64,000 nucleotides of DNA from Trichobilharzia regenti (lineage: Eukaryota; Platyhelminthes; Trematoda; Strigeidida; Schistosomatidae): assembly GCA_944472135.2 (NCBI GenBank), contig OX235270.1, forward strand, positions 137,407,632-137,471,631, in the 5' to 3' direction. Positions 10,627 through 22,602 of the stretch are shown here, in pieces. The position numbers and the translations under genes were made by a program. The notes under the pieces were generated by a model that searched no databases, was not told the DNA's origin, and saw only the letters and a program-made list of their open reading frames with translations. Every line of letters begins with the position of its first letter. Positions within the stretch are counted from its first letter, which is position 1.

Positions 10627-10769
10627 TGTTGAACTTGACCCAATTCCAAAAAGTTCCAGATATTGCTTGTTCAAAGAGGACTTGACCGGCACCAGGAAAG
10701 ATGAACGGCGACTATCCAAACTTTCACCAACTGTTTGAATCCGCCAGATCTGTTTCTATCGTCAGAAAC
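10627..10769 (-). promoter_or_regulatory. 5' leader of the complete element
   Basis: About 143 bp lie between the 5' LTR and the gag ATG. The sequence just inside the LTR (GTTTCTGACGATAG on the element strand) is where a tRNA primer-binding site should be, but it does not start with the usual TGG, so I cannot name the primer. Confidence 0.4.
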
Positions 10770-11138
10770 TGTCAGCCAAGTCTCATAAACCGTTAATGCC
10801 CAGCTCTCGCTACGCTCGGGCCCACGCTGTTCTTAGAAGATTTCTCAGAAACGCTTAGTTATAACGGACGCAAAAACCAAAACACCGATCTGCCGTTTGA
10901 TAATTCTGTATTGTTACACCAACATATAAAAGGAATAAGCGAACTAAGCAAACTAAGGTCTGAAAACAAATATTACAATAATAAATCATAATATTACTTC
11001 TGACGATGTTTTACACTTCTTTCTGAACAGCGACCGATGAGACGATGACTGTCGTATTGATGCCTCCGCGAAAATTGGGGAAGTTGATTTTGAGCAAACA
11101 ACCAAGAATTGATCGTTCAATCTTCAACTCCATTGACA
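10770..11138 (-). repeat. 5' LTR of the complete element
   Basis: This 369-bp LTR is about 98% identical to 7148-7516 by eye (about seven substitutions), which indicates a recent insertion. It is flanked on the right by CATGT at 11139-11143. Confidence 0.9.
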
Positions 11139-11143
11139 CATGT

Positions 11144-12060
11144 ATTAATCTGATAAACTAACGTCTTTCACGTTCATGTTGATGGAATGCAATAATCTAT
11201 CAGTAAATCTGGTGAGGAGAGCCCGATCAAAGTCGATATTAGCAAGATTTTCAAAGAACATAATCCTCGAGAATTTAGAACCTGGGTTGATGTTGAAAAA
11301 GCTTTGAAGATTTTTGAGAATGTGCATATACTACCAGTGTGTCTGCTATCATTTGAAAAAAAAAATATTTTGAGAGAATTTAAGTCAAACAAGGTTTAGC
11401 CGCATGAAAATTATGAATTTGTTGTGCATGTGTGTGTTTCGGGGAACTAAAATAAACTGGAACCTTTAGGGTAAGTTTTACTTATGCTTATTATTGCTTA
11501 ATGTACTAGATCCAAATACATGAAATAGAACGGTCCGTTATAGAGCCAGTGTTAACATCCGTTCGATATGTTACAAAAGGGTTGCAAAGCGGATAAAATT
11601 CGATGAGCTGGTGAGTGTACGAACTATCCCAGTTAAAGGTAAGACTTTGATTAGTAAGAATAACATTTCGGGTTGTGATCTACGATCGGTGGTTTCCTCG
11701 AAGTTGCGATTTTTCCGTGACTATAAACACGGATGTCCATGATCTTTAAAACAACCCTAAATAAATTTTCCTTGAACCGGCAGTCTTCTCTTCTTTGGCG
11801 GAACATCCATTGATACGATCATACGATTAGATAGTGAAGTAGGATGTTCTGTGACTGAGAATTTTGGTTGTTGTGTTTCGGACTCATTTTGCGCTTCTGA
11901 CTGTTCATAAGCACCATACCATTGGTAAATTTGTTTTTTCTTTTTAAATGACTGCGAATAGTGAGTTGTTTGAGGTGATAGGATGAATACCTCTGAACGT
12001 TTTTGTGAAGACTAGAGTATGTTTAATTTTTTGAAGTAGGGGACGATCTTTTTACCAAGA
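11144..12060. other. Stretch without recognised features
   Basis: AT-rich DNA with only short chance frames. I see no known domain, no RNA gene and no clear repeat match within the window. Confidence 0.5.
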
Positions 12061-12065
12061 AAAAT

Positions 12066-12150
12066 CGTCGGTGGCACAGTCGTTAGTACTCTCGCCGATC
12101 ATGCACATGGTCCAAGGTTCGATCCCCTGCCGACGCACACCTGATATCTA
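12066..12150 (+). repeat. tRNA-derived SINE, promoter part
   Basis: A-box-like TGGCACAGTCG and B-box GGTTCGATCC lie about 35 bp apart, the layout of an internal RNA polymerase III promoter in a tRNA-derived SINE. Two relatives lie on the minus strand at 14636-14860 and 46167-46385. It is not a functional tRNA: a clover-leaf acceptor stem does not close. Confidence 0.7.
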
Positions 12151-12539
12151 TGGCCAGCCTGCAAAATTTGGGCTACCAATATCCATGCTGACAATTCCAT
12201 ACTTGTACCAAAATACAATGTGGGATCAAGCTGTAAATCAAAAAAATTTTCGCTCTTACTTCGTTATTCAAAGATAACGTTAAGTTGCCCACTAAGGTAT
12301 TCACAACAGGGGATTACCTTCAGCCGAAATTCTATTCAGGTAGCTTTAGGTAATGCGTCATAGAAGTAAGCATCGTAGGTTATTTGTGTCTAAACGTATT
12401 AAACGTTGTATAACTGACCAAACCACAGTTCTTACATACGAGTTAGTTTTATAAATAATGAATGTAACGCACAAGCGTTTACCTTGGTTTGAATACCTAG
12501 CTCACAAACATTATGCCTGCATGTGGCATCCATTTAGGG

Positions 12540-13560
12540 CCAATAAGCTGTGATGAATTAGTCCGAAATACTTAAAGTCAGACTTGATTTCTATATCACT
12601 ATTATCAATTTTGCAACGGTCATAGGAATTAACACCTTCAACTAACTTTCGTTTACATCGGAAACTGAAAATAACAGTCTGACATTTCGAAGGATTTAGT
12701 TTAAGATCATTTTCCCACTCCTAATAGAGAGCTGTTCATCTTAGTACAGCGTAGCTGGCAGTTAACAGACATTGAAGTAGTTAGATCGTCCGCGTACTTG
12801 AAAAAGTTCTTTCCATATGCATTTGCACATTAAGTTCGTCAAACAAAAATACAATTGGTAATGGACAACTTCCCCCTGACCTATCGTGTGCTGCTCTCTC
12901 CCTGATAAATAAGAATGAGGCCATCTAACAATCCAACACTCATTTTGAGTTTCAGCGAGCTTATCTAACAGAATATTTTTAGGTATTGAGTCGAAAGCAG
13001 ATGCATAATCTAGGAAGGTGCAGCGAATTTATCCCCATTGTGATGCAAGACTGCAGCTGCATCTAAAGTACTTCTACTGTGTTTATAGGAGAGTTGTTTG
13101 GGATCGTTAAAGACTTTAAGTGAGGGTTGAAGATTAAGTTGGAGTAACTTTCCCATAGCTTTTAGAAAAGGAGAGATAATAGCAGTAGTTTTAAATTTTA
13201 AATATTTTCCAGTAGATTACTTGGGTGTGAGTACAATCTTAGTGTCTTTCCAAACGGCTGGCACAACATTTCTGGGAAAAGATTCACTAAATATGCCCAT
13301 TAGGCGATAAAACATTTTTTAAGAATAAGGCTAGATAAATAATCTTGGCCTAGGCTACAAGAAGCGTTCAGCGACTGGATATATTTTACAACGTCATTTC
13401 TATTGAAACCAAGGAAGGAACTCTTATTAACACTTGTGACACCAGAAACTTTGGCATTTGTGCAAGAATTTATGAAAGACTTGTTAAGTGTAAACACATC
13501 AAATGAATAGGGAATACTGGAGATAAATAGATGCATGAAGGCGTAATTTATTTAACATCC
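12540..13560 (-). pseudogene. Degenerate non-LTR reverse transcriptase
   Basis: Frames read together on the minus strand give a decayed RT. The upstream part has KAMGKLLQLNLQPSLKVF and HSRSTLDAAAVLHHN. The catalytic box reads FFKYADDLTTSM near 12800, followed by WENDLKLNPSKCQTVIFSF near 12690. The order and the SKC motif after YADD fit the CR1/jockey group. Several stops and frameshifts make it non-functional. No endonuclease part is recognisable. Confidence 0.65.
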
Positions 13561-14635
13561 ATAAAGTAGATATGCAAACACCGCTGTTGTTGATCATAGA
13601 AATGAAGGATATTAGATAACATCCAATGATTCAGCAGCATATTAGAAATAAATAAAAATTGTTCCATAGCTCATCGTCAAGTGAACAGTCTATTTGATGT
13701 AACTGCATATTGGCAGATTAGTGAAGCGGCTATCAAGCCTAAGTTACTGCATTTACTTATACTACATACTTGGCTTTAACAGTATACAGACTTGCAACTG
13801 GCTAGATAAGGCGACTTTAGCGTATCGAACAGTACAGAAATATTATTCAACTTGCTAAATCCCACTCAACTTTTACATTGTGCTATTGTGTAGAAACAAA
13901 CACGAAATCCTGTTAATGACTAAAGTAACAGTCTCATAACACTATAGTAAATCTCAGTCCCACTAACTAAGCTTGGTCTTTATTATTCCGAATTCACTTA
14001 TTACAAAATGACAGTATAGCAACGAACTGAAAAAGTCTGGAGGAAGTAGAAATCAAGGGTATGTTAAACATTTCATTAATTTGCAAAAGAAAACTCTGAT
14101 GAAGAGTATTAACATTAGTTTGACCGGGTGATACTTCCGCTGATTTCATATTCAGCAACCTCCATATACCTGAAAAAAATAAAGTACATGTAAGAATTAA
14201 CACAACATGAAGTTATGAAAGATAATTCTATATATTAGCATACACTATGAATACACTGATTCTGTTAATATCAGGTAAAATTCGTATGCAAATAAAAGTA
14301 TTTGTAGTCCACAGCTAGTTTTTATATTGATGCCGTATGCATAAATAGACTTCACAAGTTTTCCAGTATTATAGGATTATACTCAAATTTCAACACAATC
14401 TCTGAAATATCCATTCTGTTGCGGCCTCATTCCCTTATCAAGATTGCTTGCAGATCAACTTCACACTAAAAACGTCAACATTAAGTCAAGTTTTGCGAAT
14501 GTGTAACTTAGAAATTGACCCACAATCTAAGATCTAGTGAAAAGAGTTTGATTAATCCTACAGAAACTACACTCTCATATTTTTTGAAAAATTCCAAATA
14601 TGTTTTTCCTTCAGTGAGCCTTGCACTTTCATTTC
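13561..14635. other. Stretch without recognised features
   Basis: AT-rich sequence with no supported ORF, RNA gene or repeat that I can match to the rest of the window. Confidence 0.5.
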
Positions 14636-14860
14636 CTTCACGTTCCCAGTGGAACATAGGGCTCCAAGCTATAGGCTTGAAGATTCCGTAGCAGTGTTGA
14701 TTTTTTACAGGACGGGGTTGCTAGCCTCATGCCCAACCTTTCCTCCATAACAGTCTAACTACTGGCTTAGCGAGGTAAAGGTGTGCGTCGGCCGAGGATA
14801 GAACCCCGGACCATATGCATTATCGGCGAGCGTCCTAACCGCTGTGCCACCGATGCACGA
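14636..14860 (-). repeat. tRNA-derived SINE, nearly full copy
   Basis: On the minus strand A-box TGGCACAGCGG and B-box-like GGGTTCTATCC are followed by about 130 bp of body. The body matches 46167-46385 along its length (ACGGGGTTGCTAGCCT against ATGGGGTTGCTAACCT, then a shared TGGCTTAGCGAGGTAA), so the two define one SINE of about 220 bp. Confidence 0.75.
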
Positions 14861-15039
14861 GCCTCGAACTAAGATTCAGCTATACATGGAGTGCCGTAAA
14901 TGCATTGGGATACCCCACTCTAATATATAACCGTAATAGCCATCGAGTATAAGCTGAATATGTCTCAAATCTACGCAGCTAAGCGCAGTGTAACAGTTCA
15001 GAGAAACAGTTGAAGATATAGTAAGATACACAGACCCGT

Positions 15040-15399
15040 TAACAGAAAGGATTCGTAAACCGCTAATGCCCAGCTCTTGCTACGCTCAGGTCCACGCTGT
15101 TCCTTGAAGTTTTCAGAAACGCTTAGTTATAACGGACGTGAAAACCAAAACACCGATTGGCCACTCGAGAATTCTTTATTGTTACACCAACATATAAAAA
15201 TAATGGTTTTACTAGGGTCCGTGAACAAATATTACAATAATAAATCACAAGAATACTTATGATGGTTGTCTCCTGACTTCCTTCTGAACAGCGACCGACG
15301 AGACGATGACTGTCGTATTGATGCCTCCGCGAAAATTAGGGAAGTTGATTTTAAGCCAACAACCATGAATTGATCGTTCAATCTTCAACTCCATTGACA
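15040..15399 (-). repeat. 3' LTR of element M
   Basis: About 360 bp ending ATTGACA at 15399. It is almost identical to the 3' LTR of the inserted copy (20833-21191) but clearly different from M's own 5' LTR. Confidence 0.75.
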
Positions 15400-16550
15400 C
15401 TCCCCGGCAAAAAAAGGGATCCAACCCTTTTTTCCTTCACGACCAATACGCGTTGACTTGGATGCCATTGCGAGAACCTGGGTCACACGGACAGAGCTGA
15501 AATGGAAAACAAACAGAAAAGCCAACACACCACAAGCATACCCACAGCACAATCTCACACATCAATGACGACCTGCGCGTCCAGACAGAGACCTCCTCTT
15601 GACATCTTGCAACACAATCGCCACTTGCTAGAATGACTCTTGCAGAATGCAACGTGACCATAGCACAAACTCATGATACTCTACGCACATCCTCTTATCT
15701 ACTCACTACCAATTACTACTGCAGTCGCTTGTCACTCATTCTGCCTCAGTTCTAGTAGCGGTGACGCATGCGAGCCTCAGTCGTTTACACTCTTTCTCCC
15801 CGGCGTGTGGGAACGCAGCTAACAATTATCTCCGTGTGCATTTCATTCTCAGCAATAGCCTAGTCTCCCCGGCGTATAAGACCCATCTACTGTCCTTAAC
15901 ATCAGTCAATTCATTCATGGATGTAGAAGACTCGAAAAAACTTCAGAAGTAATCACGACGAAAATTTTAACAAAATTATGCAATAAAAACAAGGTACGAA
16001 AACAACGAGTAAACACAATGAATCCAAAAACACCAATTGATATAACACACCACACATATATACAAACAGTACACACAAACTCGCAGTTCATGTCTTGATG
16101 GAATTCCTTTGAAGAATCGCAGGGCTAACACCAGTACGCCTACAAACCTTCACAGGTTGACCATTGTAAGTTGCAGAATGTCCGGACACAAACAAGATTA
16201 TTCAACAATTACAATAATTGGAACTCACACAATTATTTAACACAAACACATGTACAATCACTACATCAAATGTTGTGGATTCCGGCATGAATAGCTACGT
16301 TTGAAGAACTGTAGGACTTACAGCAGTACGCCTACATTCCTTCTCAGGTTGATGATCCAAGTGGAAGTCGTCCGGACACAAACAGAATTACCAACAGCTA
16401 GATCACAGATGATATCAATTCAGTATATACAATATGAACATATGTACAAAATCACACACCAAGCACATTGGACTGCTCATTGATGCGCTACCCTTTGGAG
16501 AATTGTAGGACACACAGCAGTACGCCTACAACCCTTCTCAGGTTGACGCT

Positions 16551-17207
16551 CTAGGTTGGAAAATCGTCGCAGAGTTCATTTGCAAACTTCCTTCTATCAG
16601 CTATATCCTCAAATCTGAACGGAAACACGCTCATGACATTGTATCGTAGAATATAGGTGACTAACAAACACACGACGTATCTGGTCAACCAAGCGTAGGC
16701 ACAGAGTAATTTACACCAAAGATAACAGCATTCAAATAGTGACTTGAAACTTGAAATGCCTTTATTCATGCAAGTCAATTTAACAATTACTCTCTCGTTT
16801 ACACTTGGCTTATCCTCACTAAACTGACCATTGATATTCGTCCTTTCAAATGCACCAATACGATCATAGTCATTGCACAAGATACTTGAGTTGATAAGCG
16901 TCCTTCTCATTGTGGATGACAACACCAACGACAACTGATTGATACCAGTTGATGAACGTAGCGGTGGATCAGAAGCTGTTGTTGCTGGACTTTCAGAAAT
17001 TTGTCTAAATGCAAGACCACCACCAATGCTGTGTTTTACTATCAGCTCAGGATTAGCACTATCATCTGATGATAAGTGGGCTACATGCTGATCAATTACA
17101 CTGACGGTCTGACAAGTATGCATGCCTTCTGCAACTACACCAGCATTTAATTCTACTTCACCTTCAAGTTGTGAAGAACACTTGTTAAACACAGATACTT
17201 CTGGCAT
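16551..17207 (-). pseudogene. C-terminal gag-like fragment of element M
   Basis: A 218-codon frame matches the C-terminal part of the family protein, including the hydrophobic block and the ADRRKFANELC tail. Its first 25 or so codons are diverged next to the insertion site of the nested copy. Its upstream half is 21247-22476, on the other side of the insertion. Confidence 0.75.
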
Positions 17208-17226
17208 TCCCCGCGTTTGAACATGG

Positions 17227-17583
17227 TGTCAATTGATATGAAGATTGAACGATCAATTCATGGTTGTTTGCTCAAAATCAACTTCCCTAATTTTCGAGAA
17301 AGCACCAATACGACAGTCATCGTCTCATCGGTCGCTGTTCAGAAAGAAGTGTAAAACATCGTCAGAAGTAATATTATGATTTATTATTGTAATATTTGTT
17401 CACAGACCTTAGTGGAAACATTTTTTATATGTTGGTGTAACAATAAAGAATTCTCGAGTGGCCAATCGGTGTTTTGGTGTTTTCGTCCGTTATTACTAAG
17501 CGTTTCTGAGAAACTTCAAGGAACAGCGTGAGCCCGAGCGTAGCAAGAGCTGGGCATTAACGGTTTACGAGACGTGGCTGGCA
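17227..17583 (+). repeat. 5' LTR of element D
   Basis: It starts TGTCAATTG and ends GGCTGGCA, 357 bp. AATAAA lies at 17442-17447. Its variant sequence (TTTTCGAGAAAGCACC) matches the LTR at 23785-24142, not D's own 3' LTR (TTTTCGCGGAGGCATC). Confidence 0.85.
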
Positions 17584-17728
17584 GTTCCTGACGGTGAAGT
17601 CAGTTTTCGACGGTTTTGGACCGCTGGTGACAGTTTGGATAGTCACCGTTCATTTTTCCTGGTGCCGGTCAAGTCCTCTTTGAACAAGTAATATCTGGAA
17701 CATTTTTGGAATAGGGTCAAGTTCAACA

Positions 17729-18955
17729 ATGCCCGGGTCAAAGAAGGGACAGAGCGTCTTGGATGCAAACAGGAAACTAAGTCATGTAGACTTGTCTGTT
17801 ACTTGTAACGATGTGTCTGATGTTAAGCATGACATGGTTGATGTTACTGTTTCGCAGTCTACGGATAATAGGAATATCAAACTCCTTAAATTTGAACCAC
17901 GGTGTTTCGACGGAAGCCCGGCTGATTATTTACAATTTGTAAAGGAGTTTGAGATTATGCTGAGTAGTTATTTATTAAGTGATGAATTGAAATTGATGTA
18001 TTTGATGAGGTATTGCACTGGAGTTGCTTCAAGAGCTATACAGTGCTGTGAGTTTATGAAGCCAAAAGAGGGCTACTACGAGGCTATGTGCATATTACGT
18101 CAAAGGTTTGGAAGACCTTCAATGATTGTAAGGAACGTATTCGAAGCTGTCAATGCTAACGGCAGCCAACTGCAAGATGACTCCAAAGCACTCACTGAGT
18201 TTTTGGATAATCTGATGAATTACAAGAATGCATTGATTTCGATGAATTGCATGAATGACCTCAACTCGAGTTTTATACTAGAAGTAATAGCAAGACGCCT
18301 ACCTACTCGACTGCAAAGGAAGTGGGTGAAGATAAGCTCCCGTATAGAGGATGAAGGTATCGAGCCGAAGTTTGATGATATTCTGAAACTAGTAAACGAT
18401 AGCGTCAATCAATCTATGAGCAAGTCTGCTAGTATATTGCATCTCACCCCTAGAATAGAGCAGTCTGAGGGTAAAACGCAAGCATTGATGATGAAGGGGT
18501 TTCAGAGAGGTGGATATCGAGAAGGCTCCATGATGTCTAGTAATGCATATAGATCTAGTGAGTGTAACAGGTTTCGTGGTACATCCTCAACAGATAAGTT
18601 ACAAGATGCAAGACAAACACGGTTGTGTTCTACACGTTTGCAAGAGGTGTATACAATGGTGAACTGTGAGTTAGTGGGCAAGTTTAGTGATAAGCTAAAT
18701 GTGAAATCAAGGTCTGACTCCGAATTGTGTGACGATAACGGTGTGGTCAAGAAGTCTGTAGTTACAACTGGTAAGCCACTGTTGAATAGAGTGTCACAGA
18801 AGAGAGTTACAGTCTCAGAGGACAGTTCTGACTCCACCAGTTTACAAGGTGTTACTAGTAAGAGTGAAGATATAAAACCTTTAATGATTTGTGAGGAGGA
18901 ACCAAAATTGTCTACTTCTGTTATTAAAGAGTTTGAAAATGGTGAAAACGGTTAA
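17729..18955 (+). pseudogene. gag: Gag-like ORF of element D, N-terminal part up to TAA
   Basis: It has 408 codons from MPGSKKGQS to NGENG. The complete DUF1759-like Gag domain (about residues 55-250) is intact: FDGSPADYLQFVKEFE, LMRYCTGVASRAIQC, LRQRFGRPSMIV. The stop TAA stands where the complete copy has AAA (Lys), so it is a point nonsense change and the same frame continues at 18956-19681. The Gag domain alone could still be made. It differs from the M protein (21247-22476) by only two changes. Confidence 0.8.
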
Positions 18956-19681
18956 TTGATTATTGATGAGAATTATCATGATAGTGAACATTTGTCTTTG
19001 GTTGATCATGATGAGATGAGGGATATGCCTACTACTGCTAAGTTGAACAAAGTTTCTGTACAACTTGAACGTGAAGTAGAAATAAATGCAGGTGCAGTTG
19101 CAGAAGGCATGCATACTTGTCAGACCGTCAGTGTAATTGATCAGCATGTAGCCCACTTATCATCAGATGATAGTGCTAATCCTGAGCTGATAGTAAAACA
19201 CAGCATTGGTGGTGGTCTTGCATTTAGACAAATTTCTGAAAGTCCAGCAACAACAGCTTCTGATCCACCGCTACGTTCATCAACTGGTATCAATCAGTTG
19301 TCGTTGGTGTTGTCATCCACAATGAGAAGGACGCTTATCAACTCAAGTATCTTGTGCAATGACTATGATCGTATTGGTGCATTTGAAAGGACGAAAATCA
19401 ATGGTCAGTTTAGTGAGGATAAGCCAAGTGTAAACGAGAGAGTAATTGTTAAATTGACTTGCATGAATAAAGGCATTTCAAGTTTCAAGTCACTATTTGA
19501 ATGCTGTTATCTTTGGTGTAAATTACTCTGTGCCTACGCTTGGTTGACCAGATACGTCGTGTGTTTGTTAGTCACCTATATTCTACGATACAATGTCATG
19601 AGCGTGTTTCCGTTCAGATTTGAGGATATAGCTGATAGAAGGAAGTTTGCAAATGAACTCTGCGACGATTTTCCAACCTAG
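18956..19681 (+). pseudogene. Gag-like ORF of element D, part after the stop
   Basis: The frame continues directly from the TAA without a shift for 241 codons. It holds the polar linker, the hydrophobic block and the charged C-terminal tail ending in DDFPT. It would be made only by stop-codon readthrough or internal initiation, for which there is no evidence here. Confidence 0.75.
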
Positions 19682-20832
19682 AGCGTCAACCTGAGAAGGG
19701 TTGTAGGCGTACTGCTGTGTGTCCTACAATTCTCCAAAGGGTAGCGCATCAATGAGCAGTCCAATGTGCTTGGTGTGTGATTTTGTACATATGTTCATAT
19801 TGTATATACTGAATTGATATCATCTGTGATCTAGCTGTTGGTAATTCTGTTTGTGTCCGGACGACTTCCACTTGGATCATCAACCTGAGAAGGAATGTAG
19901 GCGTACTGCTGTAAGTCCTACAGTTCTTCAAACGTAGCTATTCATGCCGGAATCCACAACATTTGATGTAGTGATTGTACATGTGTTTGTGTTAAATAAT
20001 TGTGTGAGTTCCAATTATTGTAATTGTTGAATAATCTTGTTTGTGTCCGGACATTCTGCAACTTACAATGGTCAACCTGTGAAGGTTTGTAGGCGTACTG
20101 GTGTTAGCCCTGCGATTCTTCAAAGGAATTCCATCAAGACATGAACTGCGAGTTTGTGTGTACTGTTTGTATATATGTGTGGTGTGTTATATCAATTGGT
20201 GTTTTTGGATTCATTGTGTTTACTCGTTGTTTTCGTACCTTGTTTTTATTGCATAATTTTGTTAAAATTTTCGTCGTGATTACTTCTGAAGTTTTTTCGA
20301 GTCTTCTACATCCATGAATGAATTGACTGATGTTAAGGACAGCAGATGGGTCTTATACGCCGGGGAGACTAGGCTATTGCTGAGAATGAAATGCACACGG
20401 AGATAATTGTTAGCTGCGTTCCCACACGCCGGGGAGAAAGAGTGTAAACGACTGAGGCTCGCATGCGTCACCGCTACTAGAACTGAGGCAGAATGAGTGA
20501 CAAGCGACTGCAGTAGTAATTGGTAGTGAGTAGATAAGAGGATGTGCGTAGAGTATCATGAGTTTGTGCTACGGTCACGTTGCATTCTGCAAGAGTCATT
20601 CTAGCAAGTGGCGATTGTGTTGCAAGATGTCAAGAGGAGGTCTCTGTCTGGACGCGCAGGTCGTCATTGATGTGTGAGATTGTGCTGTGGGTATGCTTGT
20701 GGTGTGTTGGCTTTTCTGTTTGTTTTCCATTTCAGCTCTGTCCGTGTGACCCAGGTTCTCGCAATGGCATCCAAGTCAACGCGTATTGGTCGTGAAGGAA
20801 AAAAGGGTTGGATCCCTTTTTTTGCCGGGGAG

Positions 20833-21191
20833 TGTCAATGGAGTTGAAGATTGAACGATCAATTCATGGTTGTTGGCTTAAAATCAACTTCCCTAATTTT
20901 CGCGGAGGCATCAATACGACAGTCATCGTCTCGTCGGTCGCTGTTCAGAAGGAAGTCAGGAGACAACCATCATAAGTATCTTGTGATTTATTATTGTAAT
21001 ATTTGTTCACGGACCCTAGTAAAACCATTATTTTTATATGTTGGTGTAACAATAAAGAATTCTCGAGTGGCCAATCGGTGTTTTGGTTTTCACGTCCGTT
21101 ATAACTAAGCGTTTCTGAAAACTTCAAGGAACAGCGTGGACCTGAGCGTAGCAAGTGCTGGGCATTAATAGTTTATGAGACGTGGCTGACA
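20833..21191 (+). repeat. 3' LTR of element D
   Basis: It runs from TGTCAATGG to GGCTGACA, 359 bp, preceded by GGGGAG and the AAAAAAGGG/CCCTTTTTT hairpin. Host sequence of element M starts at 21192. Confidence 0.85.
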
Positions 21192-21246
21192 CATGATCAA
21201 CCAAAGACAAATGTTCACTATCATTATAATTCTCATCAATAATCAA

Positions 21247-22476
21247 TTAACCGTTTATTTCACCATTTTCAAACTCTTTAATAACAGAAGTAGACAATTT
21301 TGGTTCCTCCTCACAAATCATTAAAGGTTTTATATCTTCACTCTTACTAGTAACACCTTGTAAACTGGTGGAGTCAGAACTGTCCTCTGAGACTGTAACT
21401 CTCTTCTGTGACACTCTATTCAACAGTGGCTTACCAGTTGTAACTACAGACTTCTTGACCACACCGTTATCGTCACACAATTCGGAGTCAGACCTTGATT
21501 TCACATTTAGCTTATCACTAAACTTGCCCACTAACTCACAGTTCACCATTGTATACACCTCTTGCAAACGTGTAGAACACAACCGTGTTTGTCTTGCATC
21601 TTGTAACTTATCTGTTGAGGATGTACCACGAAACCTGTTACACTCACTAGATCTATATGCATTACTAGACATCATGGAGCCTTCTCGATATCCACCTCTC
21701 TGAAACCCCTTCATCATCAATGCTTGCGTTTTACCCTCAGACTGCTCTATTCTAGGGGTGAGATGCAATATACTAGCAGACTTGCTCATAGATTGATTGA
21801 CGCTATCGTTTACTAGTTTCAGAATATCATCAAACTTCGGCTCGATACCTTCATCCTCTATACGGGAGCTTATCTTCACCCACTTCCTTTGCAGTCGAGT
21901 AGGTAGGCGTCTTGCTATTACTTCTAGTATAAAACTCGAGTTGAGGTCATTCATGCAATTCATCGAAATCAATGCATTCTTGTAATTCATCAGATTATCC
22001 AAAAACTCAGTGAGTGCTTTGGAGTCATCTTGCAGTTGGCTGCCGTTAGCATTGACAGCTTCGAATACGTTCCTTACAATCATTGAAGGTCTTCCAAACC
22101 TTTGACGTAGTATGCTCATAGCCTCGTAGTAGCCCTCTTTTGGCTTCATAAACTCACAGCACTGTATAGCTCTTGAAGCAACTCCAGTGCAATACCTCAT
22201 CAAATACATCAATTTCAATTCATCACTTAATAAATAACTACTCAGCATAATCTCAAACTCCTTTACAAATTGTAAATAATCAGCCGGGCTTCCGTCGAAA
22301 CACCGTGGTTCAAATTTAAGGAGTTTGATATTCCTATTATCCGTAGACTGCGAAACAGTAACATCAACCATGTCATGCTTGACATCAGACACATCGTTAC
22401 AAGTAACAGACAAGTCTACATGACTTAGTTTCCTGTTTGCATCCAAGACGCTCTGTCCCTTCTTTGACCCGGGCAT
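21247..22476 (-). pseudogene. gag: Gag-like ORF of element M, N-terminal part up to TAA
   Basis: It has 409 codons from MPGSKKGQS at 22476 to NGEING, almost identical to the D protein and carrying the same TAA at the same site. The Gag domain is complete. The downstream half of the original frame is cut off by the insertion of D and resumes at 17207. Confidence 0.8.
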
Positions 22477-22602
22477 TGTTGAACTTGACCCTATTCCAAA
22501 AATGTTCCAGATATTACTTGTTCAAAGAGGACTTGACCGGCACCAGGAAAAATGAACGGTGACTATCCAAACTGTCACGATTTGTCTTAATCTGTCTGAA
22601 AC

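Larger units (their letters stand above)
7148..11138 (-). mobile_element. Complete gag-only BEL/Pao-family LTR retrotransposon (non-autonomous)
   Basis: This 3991-bp element is bounded by two 369-bp LTRs (7148-7516 and 10770-11138) that differ at about seven positions. Both sides carry the 5-bp target-site duplication CATGT (7143-7147 and 11139-11143). Between the LTRs, in element orientation, are a leader of about 145 bp, one 651-codon gag-like ORF, about 1.15 kb of non-coding sequence with hairpin units, a polypurine tract, then the 3' LTR. No protease, RT, RNase H or integrase motif is visible in any frame, so it must depend on enzymes supplied by another element. A 4-6 bp duplication and a DUF1759-like Gag both fit BEL/Pao. 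Confidence 0.9.
17227..21191 (+). mobile_element. Gag-only BEL element D, inserted inside element M
   Basis: A full 3965-bp element with LTRs at 17227-17583 and 20833-21191, lying head to head with its host M. Left flank CATGG (17222-17226) and right flank CATGA (21192-21196) share CATG, consistent with a target-site duplication in the host gag sequence. Its ORF is interrupted by one in-frame TAA (18953-18955). Its two LTRs belong to different sequence variants. There is no pol. Confidence 0.85.

Noticed and set aside
12066..12150. Possible true tRNA gene
   Set aside because: A and B boxes are present, but the acceptor stem does not pair and similar sequences recur with a SINE body at 14636 and 46167.
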